NCBI RefSeq assembly: GCF_021731785.1
Contig: NZ_JAKFWS010000096.1
Location: 1-56,986, forward strand
Length of the DNA: 56,986 bases
Direction: 5' to 3'
Origin: Methylocystis sp.
GTDB taxonomy: Bacteria; Pseudomonadota; Alphaproteobacteria; Rhizobiales; Beijerinckiaceae
Part shown: piece by piece, positions 17,520 through 28,150 of the stretch
Layout of the letters: each line of letters starts with the position of its first letter
Numbering within the stretch: position 1 is the first letter of the stretch
The notes under the pieces: generated by a model
The model's input: only the letters and a program-made list of their open reading frames with translations
Databases searched by the model: none
What the model was told of the DNA's origin: nothing
Position numbers and translations under genes: made by a program

Positions 17520-18629
17520 CTAGGGCACGAACAATAGAAAAACATATGTTGCGAAAACGACAAGATGCACGAGGCCGGTCAGGAGATTGGTTCGGCCGGC
17601 GCCGAAGCTCACCACGCTGAGCAGCAATGTCAGCAGCAGCAACATAACGTCGCGCTTCTCAAGGCCGAACATGATCTCCCGGTGCGTTGCAAGGCTCAAG
17701 AGCGCCACGGCCGGAACCGTGAGCCCGATCGTCGCGACGACAGAGCCGAGCGCGCCGTTGATGCTTGTCTGAAGCGCGTTACGCATCGCCGCTCTGATGG
17801 AGTTCATGGACTCCGGGAGCAGAACCAGCATCGCGACGGCCGCGCCGGTCACTCTGTTCACGTCATCGACGCCAAGCCAGCGAAGCCCCTCTTCGAGGCC
17901 CGGGACCACCCGCTCCGCGAGCAGAGAGACGCCGAGTAAACTGGCGCCAAGTCCCACGACCGCGAAAATCGTCATGGCGCGCGAGGGCTTCGCCACGCCG
18001 TGGCCAGCGGCGGCGACATGCACGTCGATGAAATAGGATCGGTGCCGCACCGTCTGAATGAAGAGAAACGTACTGTAAAGCAGCACCGATAGAACGCTGA
18101 CGAAAACGAGCTGACTTGAGGACAGAGTCGGTCCGTAGCTTGACGTCGTATAATCGGGCAGGATGAGCGTGAGAACCGAAAGAGCGATGAGGATGGCGAG
18201 ATAGGCGCTGGTCGCCATCGGCTGTAATTGCTGCTCGTGGTGACGGAACCCGCCGAGCAGCAGGCAGAGGCCGACCAGACCGTTGCAGACGATCATGATC
18301 GCGGAGAAGACCGCCTCGCGCGCTTCGGTCGGGTCGTCATCGCCATATTCGATCATCGAGGCCATGATCGCGACCTCGATAATGGTCACGGCGATGGTGA
18401 GCAAGAGCGTGCCAAAGGGCTCGCCGGTCTTGGCGCCGATGATCTCGGCATGCTGCAGGGCGGCGAAGGCGGTCCCGATCAATAGTACCGCCGCGATGCT
18501 GGCGGGAACGAAATCAATCGACGCCGGCATCTGAGAGAACCAGGATTCGCCGAACTTGAAGACGGCGGCCAGCCCAAGCGCCAGCGCCGGAAAAAGGATC
18601 GAGCCAATTGTGATCCTCGCCCCCTGCAT
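17520..18629 (-). CDS. CaCA-type calcium/proton antiporter (ChaA-like)
   Basis: A 369-residue integral membrane protein with about eleven spans. The two internal alpha-repeats typical of cation/Ca exchangers are visible: [20 protein letters not shown] (about 90-110) and [20 protein letters not shown] (about 310-330). An acidic cluster ([11 protein letters not shown]) sits between. It resembles ChaA and the rhizobial y4hA ionic transporter, so sodium or potassium/proton exchange is also possible. The ATG at 18629 has AGAGGGAC upstream; an earlier in-frame start adds 50 residues without membrane character. It is convergent with ung across 139 bases with no clear gene. Confidence 0.85.
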   Translation of the reverse strand: MQGARITIGSILFPALALGLAAVFKFGESWFSQMPASIDFVPASIAAVLLIGTAFAALQHAEIIGAKTGEPFGTLLLTIAVTIIEVAIMASMIEYGDDDPTEAREAVFSAIMIVCNGLVGLCLLLGGFRHHEQQLQPMATSAYLAILIALSVLTLILPDYTTSSYGPTLSSSQLVFVSVLSVLLYSTFLFIQTVRHRSYFIDVHVAAAGHGVAKPSRAMTIFAVVGLGASLLGVSLLAERVVPGLEEGLRWLGVDDVNRVTGAAVAMLVLLPESMNSIRAAMRNALQTSINGALGSVVATIGLTVPAVALLSLATHREIMFGLEKRDVMLLLLTLLLSVVSFGAGRTNLLTGLVHLVVFATYVFLLFVP

Positions 18630-18808
18630 TCCGTCCCTCTGATCGTCGAAGCCCAAGCTTTGCAGTAGTCTGGCCAAAGGCTCGGGCGCGCGCAAGGCGT
18701 CCGCGCCGCGCAAACGCCGCGCGGATCGATATTCTGCACAAGTCTTTGCTTTGGCCGCGCGTCGAACGACTCTTTCCATCGCCGCTTGCGGCGAATAAAT
18801 CTAGGTCA

Positions 18809-20794
18809 ATGACGCCCCGGCTCACAAATCCTCGCGATCTTCCGCCTCAGGAAGACGACGTCTTCGACATGGCCGACACGCTTGCGGAGGCGGAGCCGTG
18901 CGAAGAGTCTCTCGAACCGCCCCAGACTCCCGAAAGCGTCAAGCGCGGCGTCGACGTCATCAAGAAGCATTGGCGCCACGCGCCCAACGGTCCCGGCGTC
19001 TATCGCATGATCGCCGAAAACGGCGAGGTGCTCTACGTCGGCAAGGCGAAGAACGTCCGCAAGCGGGTCGCGAGCTATACGCGCCTCGCGGGTCATGTGA
19101 ACCGCATCGCGCGGATGATTTCGGCGACTACGACGATGGTGTTCATCTCTGTCGAGACGGAAACCGACGCGCTGCTTTTGGAAGCGAATCTCATCAAGCA
19201 GTTGAAGCCGCGCTTTAACGTGCTGATGCGCGACGACAAATCCTTTCCCTATATTTTCATCGCCATGGATCACGAAGCGCCGCAGATTTTAAAGCACCGC
19301 GGCGCCCGCGTGCGCAAGGGAGACTATTTCGGACCCTTCGCCAGCGTCTGGGCGGTCAATCGCGCCTTGAATGCGCTGGAGCGCGCCTTTCTCCTGCGAT
19401 CCTGCACGCAAAGCTTTTACGACAATCGCACGCGCCCTTGCCTGCTCTACCAGATCAAACGCTGCTCCGGCCCGTGCACCGGCGAAGTCTCGATAGACGA
19501 TTACGCCGAACTTGTGCGCGAGGCGCGGAATTTTCTCTCCGGCAAGAGCCGCGCCGTGCGCGAACAGCTGGCGCGCGAGATGACCGAAGCCTCCGAACGG
19601 CTGGAGTTCGAACGCGCGGCGCGGCTGCGCGATCGCATCTCGGCGCTCTCCGCGATTCAGGGCGCGCAGGGGATCAATCCGCGCAGCGTCGAAGAAGCCG
19701 ACGTCTTCGCGATCGCCAAGGACGCCGGGCGCTTCTGCATCGAAGCGTTCTTCTTTCGCGCCTATCAAAACTGGGGCAATCGCTCCTACTTCCCGCGCGC
19801 CGACGCGACGCTGTCCGAGTCCGAAGTCCTCGACGCCTTTCTGGCGCAGTTCTATCAAGAGCATCCTTCCGCACGCTGCGTTTTTCTCTCTCATCCGATT
19901 GAGGACGGCGCGCTGCTTGAAGAGGCTTTGACCGCGCGGCTTGGCCGTCGCGTCGAACTGCTCGCGCCGCAGCGCGGCGAGAGGCGCGAACTGGTGGAGC
20001 ACGCGCTCCAGAACGCGCGGCAAGCGCTCGGCCGCAAGCTCGCCGAGGACGCAAGCCAGCAGCGGCTGCTCGCGGCGCTCGGCCAGGCCTTCGGTCTGGC
20101 GTCAGCGCCGCATCGGATTGAGGTTTACGACAATTCCCACATCGGCGGCGCGCAGGCGATCGGCGCGATGATCGTCGCGGGCCCCGCCGGGTTCATGAAG
20201 GCGCACTATCGAACTTTCAACATCCGTGGCGCCGACATCGCGCCGGGCGACGACTTCGGCATGATGCGCGAAGTGCTGACGCGCCGGTTCGCGCGACTCG
20301 CCAAGGAAGGCGAAAAGGACCAGGAGGGCGACGCCTTTCCGGCCAGGCCCGATCTCATCCTGATCGACGGCGGACGCGGCCAGTTCGACGTCGCGCGGGA
20401 CGTCTTACGCGAGCTTGGAGTCGAAGGCGTCGCGATCGCCTCGATCGCCAAGGGCGCGGATCGCAATGCTGGACGCGAAACCTTCTTCGTCGAGGGCCGC
20501 GAGCCGTTTCGCCTGCCGCCGCATGATCCGGCGCTGTATTTCGTCCAGCGGCTGCGCGACGAGGCGCATCGCTTTGCGATCGGAACGCATCGCGCTCGGC
20601 GCAAGAAGGATTTCACCAAGAATCCGCTCGATGAGATCGCCGGCGTCGGGCCATCGCGGAAACGCGCGCTGCTGCTGGCGTTCGGCTCGGCGAAGGCGGT
20701 GTCGAAAGCGGCGCTTTCGGACCTCGAGAAGGTCCCCGGCGTCAACAAGTCGACGGCGCGGCTGGTCTACGAGCATTTCCAGCGCGGAGAATGA
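18809..20794 (+). CDS. uvrC: excinuclease ABC subunit C
   Basis: A 661-residue UvrC, which makes both incisions during nucleotide-excision repair with UvrA and UvrB. In order: an alphaproteobacterial N-terminal extension of about 55 residues, a GIY-YIG nuclease (GPGVYRM at 61-67, [13 protein letters not shown] at 75-87), the [15 protein letters not shown] block, a UVR domain ([20 protein letters not shown]), the RNase H-like nuclease with VYDNSHIGG and [10 protein letters not shown], and C-terminal helix-hairpin-helix repeats ([32 protein letters not shown]). No SOS box is evident by eye upstream. Confidence 0.96.
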   Translation: MTPRLTNPRDLPPQEDDVFDMADTLAEAEPCEESLEPPQTPESVKRGVDVIKKHWRHAPNGPGVYRMIAENGEVLYVGKAKNVRKRVASYTRLAGHVNRIARMISATTTMVFISVETETDALLLEANLIKQLKPRFNVLMRDDKSFPYIFIAMDHEAPQILKHRGARVRKGDYFGPFASVWAVNRALNALERAFLLRSCTQSFYDNRTRPCLLYQIKRCSGPCTGEVSIDDYAELVREARNFLSGKSRAVREQLAREMTEASERLEFERAARLRDRISALSAIQGAQGINPRSVEEADVFAIAKDAGRFCIEAFFFRAYQNWGNRSYFPRADATLSESEVLDAFLAQFYQEHPSARCVFLSHPIEDGALLEEALTARLGRRVELLAPQRGERRELVEHALQNARQALGRKLAEDASQQRLLAALGQAFGLASAPHRIEVYDNSHIGGAQAIGAMIVAGPAGFMKAHYRTFNIRGADIAPGDDFGMMREVLTRRFARLAKEGEKDQEGDAFPARPDLILIDGGRGQFDVARDVLRELGVEGVAIASIAKGADRNAGRETFFVEGREPFRLPPHDPALYFVQRLRDEAHRFAIGTHRARRKKDFTKNPLDEIAGVGPSRKRALLLAFGSAKAVSKAALSDLEKVPGVNKSTARLVYEHFQRGE

Positions 20795-20800
20795 AAGCCC

Positions 20801-22681
20801 TCATATCTCGACTTGACCCCCAAGTTCGACGACGCGGCCCGGCGGGATTTGAAAGAACTCCGTCGCGGGAAGCGCATTGCGGTGGAGAAATTGGTAGATC
20901 CGCAGCTTCAATCTCCGCCATTTTGAGAGGCCTGCCGGGAGGATCGTCAATCGGCCGACGAAGAAAGACGTTTCCATCATGTTGAAGTGAAACGGAACGG
21001 AAAGCGACTCGAGAAGCAGCGCGCGGGGGATATCGGGTTGCTCCATGAAACCATAGTGAATTGTTATCGCGTAAAATTCGTCGTCGCGCATCGTTGACTC
21101 GACGCGTTGCAAAGTATTAACGCGCGGTATCTGCTCGGTCTCGACGTGCAGAAGCACGATGCGTTCGTGCAGAACCTTATTATGCTTGAGATTGTGTAAG
21201 AGCGGAACAGGAACGACATCGCTGCGACTGGACATATAAACCGCCGTGCCTTTTACGCGCGGCTTGCCACGAAATTGCGCGACGAAGCTCGGTATGGGGA
21301 GCGTGTCGCGCTCCAGCGCGGTGCGCATGTCCTTATAGCCTTCCGCCCAGCAACTCATCAGGAAGTATAAGACCGCGGCGGTCGCAAGTGGAATCCATCC
21401 GCCATCAAAAAACTTCACCATGTTGGCGGCGACAAAGGAGCCGTCGACGAGGATGAACAAGCCTGCGACGCCAAGACTAACGGCCAGGCTCCAGCGCCAG
21501 ACTTCGCGCATCGCGATGAACATCAGGCTGCTCGTAAGCAGCATCGTCAACGACACGGCGATTCCGAATGCCGCGGCGAGATGTTCCGAGGAGCGGAAGG
21601 AGACGGTCAAAACGAGAGTGAGCGCCATCAAAGACCAATTGACGAAACCGACGTAAATCTGACCGTAGCTCTCCTCTGATGTCTGCATGATGTGGATGCG
21701 CGGCAGCAGCCCAAGCTGGATGGCTTGTCGCGTCATCGAGAAAGCGCCGGTGATGATCGACTGGCTCGCGATTACGGTCGCGACCGTCGCCAGCGCCACA
21801 AGCGGCAGTTGCAGCGCCGATGGACAGAGATCGAAAAACGGATTGGCGGATGCCTCTGCAGGGCGGTCGACAAGGAGCGCGGTCTGACCGGCATAATTGA
21901 GCAGTAGCGCCGGCAGGACGAGGCCATACCATGCGAGTAGGATCGGCCGTCGGCCGAAATGCCCCATGTCGGCATAAAGGGCTTCAGCGCCCGTCGCGCA
22001 CAGGAACACCGCGCCGAGCAACAGAAATCCGGCCATCCCATGGGTTGCGAGATAGTGGAGGCCAATGGCGGGATTGAGCGCCCAATGAACCTCGGGATGT
22101 CTGACGAGGCCGCCCAGGCCCAAAGCGCCGATAACAAGGAACCACAGCGTCATGATCGGCCCGAAGAGCTTCGAGATGCGCGCCGTGCCCTGTGATTGCA
22201 AGCTGAACAAGCCGATGAGAACAACAACGGATAGCGGCGCGACATAGGGCGCAATCGCAGGCGCCGGCGTTTTCAATCCCTCAAGCGCGCTCAATACGGA
22301 GATCGCCGGCGTGATCGCGCCGTCGCCAAACAGCAGCGCAGCGCCCAGCATTCCGGTGGCGATTACGAAAGGGCGGCGTCCCTGCTTGACGCCGAGCAGC
22401 GACATCAGCGCCAAAATGCCGCCCTCGCCGTCATTGTCGGCGCGCATGATGACGGCAACATATTTGATCGATGTGATGACGATTAGCGTCCAGACGATCA
22501 GCGAGAACATGCCGAGCGCTTCTTCCGGCGAGACCGCGCCGCCTGCCCATTCGACTGCGGTTTTGATCGTATAAAGCGGGCTCGTGCCGATATCGCCATA
22601 GACGACGCCCAGCGCGCATAGAGCGAGCGCCCCGAGCCGCGCGCCATGGCTTTCGGTCGTTGCCGCGCTACTCGCCATCAA
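20801..22681 (-). CDS. kup: potassium uptake protein Kup
   Basis: A 626-residue Kup/HAK family potassium-proton symporter. About twelve membrane spans occupy residues 15-460, with ALCALGVVYGDIGTSPLYTI near the start as the family signature, and a cytoplasmic C-terminal domain of about 160 residues follows. FALLFGDGAITPAISVLSA-type sequence is also present. It is convergent with uvrC, 6 bases apart. Confidence 0.95.
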   Translation of the reverse strand: MMASSAATTESHGARLGALALCALGVVYGDIGTSPLYTIKTAVEWAGGAVSPEEALGMFSLIVWTLIVITSIKYVAVIMRADNDGEGGILALMSLLGVKQGRRPFVIATGMLGAALLFGDGAITPAISVLSALEGLKTPAPAIAPYVAPLSVVVLIGLFSLQSQGTARISKLFGPIMTLWFLVIGALGLGGLVRHPEVHWALNPAIGLHYLATHGMAGFLLLGAVFLCATGAEALYADMGHFGRRPILLAWYGLVLPALLLNYAGQTALLVDRPAEASANPFFDLCPSALQLPLVALATVATVIASQSIITGAFSMTRQAIQLGLLPRIHIMQTSEESYGQIYVGFVNWSLMALTLVLTVSFRSSEHLAAAFGIAVSLTMLLTSSLMFIAMREVWRWSLAVSLGVAGLFILVDGSFVAANMVKFFDGGWIPLATAAVLYFLMSCWAEGYKDMRTALERDTLPIPSFVAQFRGKPRVKGTAVYMSSRSDVVPVPLLHNLKHNKVLHERIVLLHVETEQIPRVNTLQRVESTMRDDEFYAITIHYGFMEQPDIPRALLLESLSVPFHFNMMETSFFVGRLTILPAGLSKWRRLKLRIYQFLHRNALPATEFFQIPPGRVVELGGQVEI

Positions 22682-22781
22682 CGTCCCCCAATTTAGACGA
22701 TGTCGAATATTGATCGTTACGAACGTCCAAGACCCTCACTCTAGCCGGACAGCGGGATCTGACCGGAATTCGCCGCTGCTA

Positions 22782-23067
22782 ATGGCTAATCAGTCTCGCA
22801 TAAAGGAAATATTCGGAAAAACGCCGCGCCTGGGACGTCCTCACGGTCCGGCGACGGCCCTCGATCTCGCCTTTGAACAAATCCGCCACTATGCCGCCGC
22901 AGACGCCGCGGTGAGCTTGAGGTTGATGCGTGCGCTTAGAGACAGCGCGAGCTGTGAGCGACCCGACGCTCCACGAATGTCTGGCCGAGCGCGGTCGGCG
23001 GGTGCTCGCGGGATGCCTATTAAGGCCCAGTCATGTTAGCGGACGCAAACATATTCGACGGCGATGA
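22782..23067 (+). pseudogene. remnant of a DUF2254 membrane-protein gene (C-terminus)
   Basis: This fills most of the 425-base gap after kup. One frame reads GPATALDLAFEQIRHYAAAD then AAVSLRLMRALRD, which resembles the C-terminal cytoplasmic part of DUF2254 membrane proteins. A frame one base over continues as SDPTLHECLAERGRRVLAGC then LLRPSHV, the expected rest of that tail, up to a TGA at 23065-23067. The N-terminal membrane part is missing, so this is a truncated and frameshifted remnant. The short open frame from 22782 alone is unlikely to be a working gene. Confidence 0.55.
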
Positions 23068-23106
23068 AAATCGGTCATTGCGAAGTACGGCGCCCGATCG
23101 GCAAGC

Positions 23107-23520
23107 CTATTGGCCGCCGCAGGAGACGTCGCCTTCCTGACAATTCAGTTGATGCTGCAGCATTTTCGTCTGCTGCGCGGTCAAGTCCGTGAGACACTGC
23201 CACAGCATCATACTGTGAATGCTACCGCCGATCGTTCCCATCGTGTCAAATTCGCACTGCTGATCCCGGTATCTGATCCAGGACTTCTGCGCCTCCCGCA
23301 GCTTCGACTGGCCCCCCGGGCTGATCTTGCTGAGCAACTTTTGGTAGACTGCGTTCAGTTCCGCGTCGGACTGCTTGAAATTGTCGCCCGCACACAAATT
23401 CATCGCAGTTTGCGTATCGAGACCGCTGCAATCTTTAGCCATCGCCAAGCTCGACCAATGGGCTAGAACCACAAAGGCCACGGCGACGGCGATCGAGCAT
23501 CGTAAAGGGAAGATCTTCAT
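23107..23520 (-). CDS. exported LprI-like (DUF1311) protein
   Basis: A 137-residue protein. The ATG at 23520 begins a signal peptide (MKIFPLRCSIAVAVAFVVLA...SLAMA). The mature part holds DCSGLDTQTAMNLCAGDNFK, AELNAVYQKLL, LREAQKSWIRYRDQQCEF and a late LTDLTAQQTKMLQHQL. This is the lysozyme-inhibitor LprI N-terminal (DUF1311) pattern with paired cysteines. Members are periplasmic; lysozyme inhibition is shown only for some, so the function here is inferred. It is divergent from the yihY gene, 62 bases apart. Confidence 0.8.
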   Translation of the reverse strand: MKIFPLRCSIAVAVAFVVLAHWSSLAMAKDCSGLDTQTAMNLCAGDNFKQSDAELNAVYQKLLSKISPGGQSKLREAQKSWIRYRDQQCEFDTMGTIGGSIHSMMLWQCLTDLTAQQTKMLQHQLNCQEGDVSCGGQ

Positions 23521-23582
23521 CGGCCGAATTCTTTCCCTCGCGCCATCGCCATTCCAAAGCAACCCTCTATCATGGGATTAGC

Positions 23583-24440
23583 ATGCCAAAATTTCTGCGA
23601 ATCCTTTACGACGCCTATCTCAAGTTCAACCAGGACGATGGTTGGCCGATCGCCAGCTATGTCGCGCTGTCGATTCTGACGTCGCTCTTTCCCTTTCTCA
23701 TCTTTCTGACCGCGCTTGCCGGCTTTTTCGGCCTGGATGCGGAAGCCGACGCCGCGACGAAGCTTCTTTTCGAGGCTTGGCCGGAAAGCGTGGCGGCGCC
23801 GATTTCGGCGGAAATTCGCAATGTTCTGACGCAGCCGCATGGCGGACTCCTCACCTTCGGCGCCGTGTTCGCGATCTATTTTTCCGCAACCGGAGTCGAA
23901 GCGCTGCGCGTCGCATTGAACAGGGCCTATGATACGCGCGAGCAGCGCGCCTGGTGGCTGCTGAGGCTCGAATCGATCCTATTCGTTTTTATTGGCGCCG
24001 CATCGCTTCTCGCCGTCGCTATTCTCCTGGTGCTTGCCCCGCTCGCGCGGGCGATCGCGGAGCGTTACGTTCCTCTCGTCGTCCATGAACTGCAACATCT
24101 CTATGGGCCGGTGCGCTATGGCGTCACCACCGCTGTCCTTACGATGGCGCTTTTTGCCGCCCACATATTTTTGCCGGCCGCGCGGCGCAGGGTCGCCTTC
24201 ATCGCCCCCGGCCTGGCGCTGACGCTCATCGCCTCTATCGCTCTCGGCGCCGGCTTCGGCAATTATCTCGCGAGATTCGCCGGCAGCTATATTTCGACCT
24301 ATGCGGGCCTCGCCTCCATCATGATCGCGATCGTCTTTCTCCAGCTGCTGGCGGCGATTTTCATCTATGGGGCCGAGCTCAATCAGACGGTCGCGAGCGG
24401 CGGCGAAGATAAAGGGGAGCGAGGGTTAAGCGCGCCTTAA
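23583..24440 (+). CDS. YihY/BrkB family inner-membrane protein
   Basis: A 285-residue polytopic protein. DGWPIASYVALSILTSLFPF at about residues 20-39 is the family opening, and about six membrane spans follow, with IYFSATGVEALRVALNRAYD and a late GLASIMIAIVFLQLLAAIFI then YGAELN. The family was once called RNase BN in error; its actual role is unknown, and transport has been proposed. It lies 68 bases before ftsK, on the same strand. Confidence 0.88.
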   Translation: MPKFLRILYDAYLKFNQDDGWPIASYVALSILTSLFPFLIFLTALAGFFGLDAEADAATKLLFEAWPESVAAPISAEIRNVLTQPHGGLLTFGAVFAIYFSATGVEALRVALNRAYDTREQRAWWLLRLESILFVFIGAASLLAVAILLVLAPLARAIAERYVPLVVHELQHLYGPVRYGVTTAVLTMALFAAHIFLPAARRRVAFIAPGLALTLIASIALGAGFGNYLARFAGSYISTYAGLASIMIAIVFLQLLAAIFIYGAELNQTVASGGEDKGERGLSAP

Positions 24441-24508
24441 CCGAGATTTTTTAGGCTGCCCGCATCCGCGCGCCAGGTGCGTCGCGATTAAGCGGGGCTT
24501 CTCCTCAC

Positions 24509-26977
24509 ATGCGTAGCCATGCAAGTGGTCACTTCACCGAGCAGCTTCGCGAATTCACGGCGCGGCGGCTGGCTGAGCTGCTGGGCGTCTTTCTGGTGGC
24601 GACCGCCGCCGCTCTGACGGTGTCGCTGGTCAGCTGGTCGGCCCGCGATCCGTCGTTCAACCACGCGACCTCGGGCCATGTCCGCAATCTTCTCGGGCCG
24701 CCGGGCGCGATCGTCTCCGATCTGCTGATGCAGCTTATCGGCTTTGGCGCCATCGCCGCCATCCTGCCAATTGCGACCCAGGGCCTGCGACTGATGCGAC
24801 GTCGACGGATCGGCCGCGCCCTGCTCCGCGTCGGTCTATGGCTCGTCGGCCTCTTCGCGACCGCCGCGACCGCGTCGCTGCTGCCAGCGACCGATCGCTG
24901 GCCGCTCCCCACCGGCCTCGGCGGCGTCGCCGGCGACGCCATCCTTGCCGTTCCGCGCACAATCTTCGCCGGCTCGGGAGTCCTGATGGCGGCGTTCGGC
25001 GCCGTCGCCGCTCTTGTCGCGATCCTCACCGTGACCGGCGCCGCGGGTCTCGGCTTCGAATCCGAAGCCGACATGCGCAGCCGGTCTTCCGAAGATGACG
25101 TCACCATTCGTCCCGGCGCCGACGATGACGACGACGCCGGCGGCGAGCCTAGCATGGCGCTGATTTCGCTCGGCGCGCTCATCCACTTTGGGCTGGCGCT
25201 GAAAGCGTCGGCGGCGCGGGCGGCCGGCAGGCTCTGGCGGCGCGGCCCGCGGACGACCGACAGGCCGCCGCCGCCGCGTTACCCGCGCGTCGAGCCGACG
25301 TTCGAGGAGCAGGATATCTATCCGATGCACGCGCCGCCGCGCGCCCGCAATCTCGACGAAACCGATGCGGTTGCGCCGCCGGCGCCCCGCCGGACGCGGG
25401 CCCCAAATCGCGCCGCGCCGCCCAGTGTCAACGCGCGCTATGAAACGCCGCCCCTCAACCTGCTCGCCGAGCCCAAGAAGCAGGCGAGCGGCGTGAAGCT
25501 CTCGCAGGACGCGCTGGAACAGAATGCGCGTCTGCTCGAGGGCGTGCTCGAGGATTTTTCCGTCAAGGGCGACATCATCAACGTGCGCCCCGGCCCGGTG
25601 GTCACGCTTTATGAGCTGGAGCCGGCGCCCGGCATCAAAAGTTCGCGCGTCATTGGCCTCGCCGATGACATCGCGCGCTCCATGTCGGCGGTCTCGGCCC
25701 GCGTCGCGGTCGTCTCCGGCCGCAACGCCATCGGCATCGAACTGCCGAACCAGCGCCGCGAGATGGTCTATCTGCGCGAGCTGATCGCCTGCGAGGATTT
25801 CGCCCGCTCCAATCACAAGCTCGCCATCGCGCTCGGCAAGACCATCGGCGGCGAGCCGGTGATCGTCGATCTCGCGCGAATGCCGCATCTCCTCGTCGCT
25901 GGCACGACCGGCTCCGGGAAGTCAGTCGCGATCAACACTATGATCCTGTCGCTGCTCTATCGCCTAAAGCCCGAAGAGTGCCGGCTGATCATGGTCGATC
26001 CGAAGATGCTGGAGCTCTCCGTCTACGACAATATCCCCCATCTCCTGACGCCGGTCGTCACCGACCCCAAAAAGGCGGTCGTGGCGCTCAAATGGGCGGT
26101 GCGCGAGATGGAGGACCGCTACAAGAAAATGTCGAAGCTCGGCGTGCGCAACATCGACGGCTACAACGCCCGCGTCGCCGACGCGCAGGCCAAGGGCGAG
26201 ACCATCACCCGCACCGTGCAGACCGGTTTCGACCGCGAGACCGGCGAAGCGATCTTCGAACATGAAGAGATGTTGCTGTCGACGCTGCCCTATATCGTCG
26301 TCATCGTCGATGAGATGGCCGATCTCATGCTCGTCGCCGGCAAGGACATCGAGGGCGCGATCCAGAGACTGGCGCAGATGGCGCGCGCCGCCGGCATTCA
26401 TCTCATCATGGCCACGCAGCGCCCCTCGGTCGACGTCATCACCGGCACGATCAAGGCGAATTTCCCGACGCGCATCTCCTTCCAGGTGACGTCGAAAATC
26501 GACAGCCGCACGATTCTGGGCGAGCAAGGCGCCGAGCAGCTGCTCGGCCAGGGCGACATGCTTTACATGGCCGGCGGCGGCCGTATTTCGCGCGTGCACG
26601 GGCCTTTCGTCTCCGATCGCGAGGTCGAGGAAATCGTCGCTCATGTGAAGACTCAGGGCGCGCCGCAATATCTCGACGCCATCACCGCCGAGGACGATGT
26701 TGGCGAAGACGGCGAAGCTCCCCTGCCCGGCTCGATGGACGCGGAGGAAGGCGGCGACCTCTACGACCGCGCCGTCAATATCGTGCTGCGCGACAAGAAA
26801 TGCTCGACGAGCTACATCCAGCGGCGCCTCTCGGTCGGCTACAACAAGGCGGCTTCGCTCGTCGAGCGCATGGAGCAGGAAGGCGTCGTTTCCGCCCCCA
26901 ACCACGCCGGCAAGCGCGAGATATTGGTTGGCGGAGGCATCGACCGCGGCGCTTTCGACATCGCGGCCGCGGAGTAA
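24509..26977 (+). CDS. ftsK: DNA translocase FtsK
   Basis: An 822-residue septal DNA translocase that anchors at the division site and pumps DNA so that XerCD can resolve dimers at dif. It has an N-terminal membrane part (about four spans in 18-180), a short Pro/Arg-rich linker, then the alpha/beta motor with Walker [10 protein letters not shown] (464-472) and Walker [13 protein letters not shown] (Asp601, Glu602). The C-terminal gamma winged helix ([20 protein letters not shown]) reads the KOPS signals. The linker is short compared with E. coli, as is usual in alphaproteobacteria. lolA follows after 69 bases. Confidence 0.96.
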   Translation: MRSHASGHFTEQLREFTARRLAELLGVFLVATAAALTVSLVSWSARDPSFNHATSGHVRNLLGPPGAIVSDLLMQLIGFGAIAAILPIATQGLRLMRRRRIGRALLRVGLWLVGLFATAATASLLPATDRWPLPTGLGGVAGDAILAVPRTIFAGSGVLMAAFGAVAALVAILTVTGAAGLGFESEADMRSRSSEDDVTIRPGADDDDDAGGEPSMALISLGALIHFGLALKASAARAAGRLWRRGPRTTDRPPPPRYPRVEPTFEEQDIYPMHAPPRARNLDETDAVAPPAPRRTRAPNRAAPPSVNARYETPPLNLLAEPKKQASGVKLSQDALEQNARLLEGVLEDFSVKGDIINVRPGPVVTLYELEPAPGIKSSRVIGLADDIARSMSAVSARVAVVSGRNAIGIELPNQRREMVYLRELIACEDFARSNHKLAIALGKTIGGEPVIVDLARMPHLLVAGTTGSGKSVAINTMILSLLYRLKPEECRLIMVDPKMLELSVYDNIPHLLTPVVTDPKKAVVALKWAVREMEDRYKKMSKLGVRNIDGYNARVADAQAKGETITRTVQTGFDRETGEAIFEHEEMLLSTLPYIVVIVDEMADLMLVAGKDIEGAIQRLAQMARAAGIHLIMATQRPSVDVITGTIKANFPTRISFQVTSKIDSRTILGEQGAEQLLGQGDMLYMAGGGRISRVHGPFVSDREVEEIVAHVKTQGAPQYLDAITAEDDVGEDGEAPLPGSMDAEEGGDLYDRAVNIVLRDKKCSTSYIQRRLSVGYNKAASLVERMEQEGVVSAPNHAGKREILVGGGIDRGAFDIAAAE

Positions 26978-27046
26978 GGCTTCGCCCCCATTTCCGCCAA
27001 CTTATGCTAGGAAGACGGCGACCAGCTCCCAGAATCGGAACCCGCC

Positions 27047-27949
27047 GTGAAATACACCTCCGTCGCCGCACTGATCGCCGCGCTTTCCTTCGCCGTCCCG
27101 GCCGCCGCTGCAAATGTCGCGCGCTCCACGCGGCCGTTGCAGGGTAGCGCGCCCGCGGCCGTCGACAGCGGGGCCGCCGAGGCGAAGCCAGGCGAGGCCA
27201 AGGTCGCGGAGCCAAAGTCTAAATCGGCCGAGGTCAAGCCTTCTGATGGAAAAGCCATCGACGCTAAGCCGGCGGCGGCTAAGCCTGCTGAGACCAAGCC
27301 CGGCGAGACCAGGCCTGCCGACTCGCCAGCCGCCCAGAAAGGCGCAAAGCCGGCCGCGCAAGCGGCCGCCTCCGCTGCTGGCGGCGCAACAACCGCCACG
27401 CCGCCGCCGCCCGCGCCCGAGCCGCCGCTGAGCCGCGCCGATGCGCTCAAGCGCGCCAACGCCTTTTTCAATGCGTCCCCGGTGATGACGGCCGATTTCG
27501 TGCAGATCGGCGGCGACGGCAAGCGCTCCGAAGGCAGATTGCATGTGCAGCGCGCCGGCCGGGTCCGTTTCGAATATGCCCAGCCTGCGACGATGGAGGT
27601 CGTCGCCGACGGCGCGCAGGTCGCGGTGCGCGACCGCAAGCTTAACACTCAGGACCTCTATTTCATCACCCAGACGCCGCTCAAATTCCTGATGAAGGAT
27701 AAGATCGACCTCGAAAAGGACGTGACCGTCGAAGATGTGAAGATTGAAGACTTAGGCGTCACGATCTTCATCGAGGACAAGGCGACTTTCGGCGGCACCT
27801 CGCATGTGCGTCTGATCTTCGACCCCAAGAGCTTCAAACTGAAGCAGTGGCAGGTAAAGGACCCGCAGGGCTACGAGACGCTGATCTCACTCTTCAACAT
27901 CGACCAGGCGAAAATTCCGGACGCCGCGCTGTTCAAGATCAACAAATAA
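27047..27949 (+). CDS. lolA: outer-membrane lipoprotein carrier LolA-like protein
   Basis: A 300-residue protein from a GTG start. It has a signal peptide (MKYTSVAALIAALSFAVPAA), an unusually long low-complexity linker rich in Lys, Ala, Pro and Glu (about 25-135), and a LolA domain (about 140-300: ANAFFNASPVMTADFVQI, GRVRFEYAQPATMEVVADG, KDPQGYETLISLFNID). LolA shuttles lipoproteins across the periplasm from LolCDE to LolB. The position after ftsK is the common alphaproteobacterial arrangement. The linker roughly doubles the usual length before the domain; its role is unknown. Confidence 0.88.
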   Translation: MKYTSVAALIAALSFAVPAAAANVARSTRPLQGSAPAAVDSGAAEAKPGEAKVAEPKSKSAEVKPSDGKAIDAKPAAAKPAETKPGETRPADSPAAQKGAKPAAQAAASAAGGATTATPPPPAPEPPLSRADALKRANAFFNASPVMTADFVQIGGDGKRSEGRLHVQRAGRVRFEYAQPATMEVVADGAQVAVRDRKLNTQDLYFITQTPLKFLMKDKIDLEKDVTVEDVKIEDLGVTIFIEDKATFGGTSHVRLIFDPKSFKLKQWQVKDPQGYETLISLFNIDQAKIPDAALFKINK

Positions 27950-28150
27950 GCGGTTGCCGTCACCGGACGCGATTTTGACCGCGGATCCCTTATTTCGCGC
28001 TGGCGCTTGGCGCGGCGCGGTCGGGATTGGGCTGGTGCCATTACGCCGATTCACACATCCGAAAGTAGAGGCCGCGCCGGCCTTTACCGCCTATGGCGGG
28101 GAGTTGCGCTGCTGTGCGGCCTATCTCGCGGCGGCGATCGGCTTTGGGCG

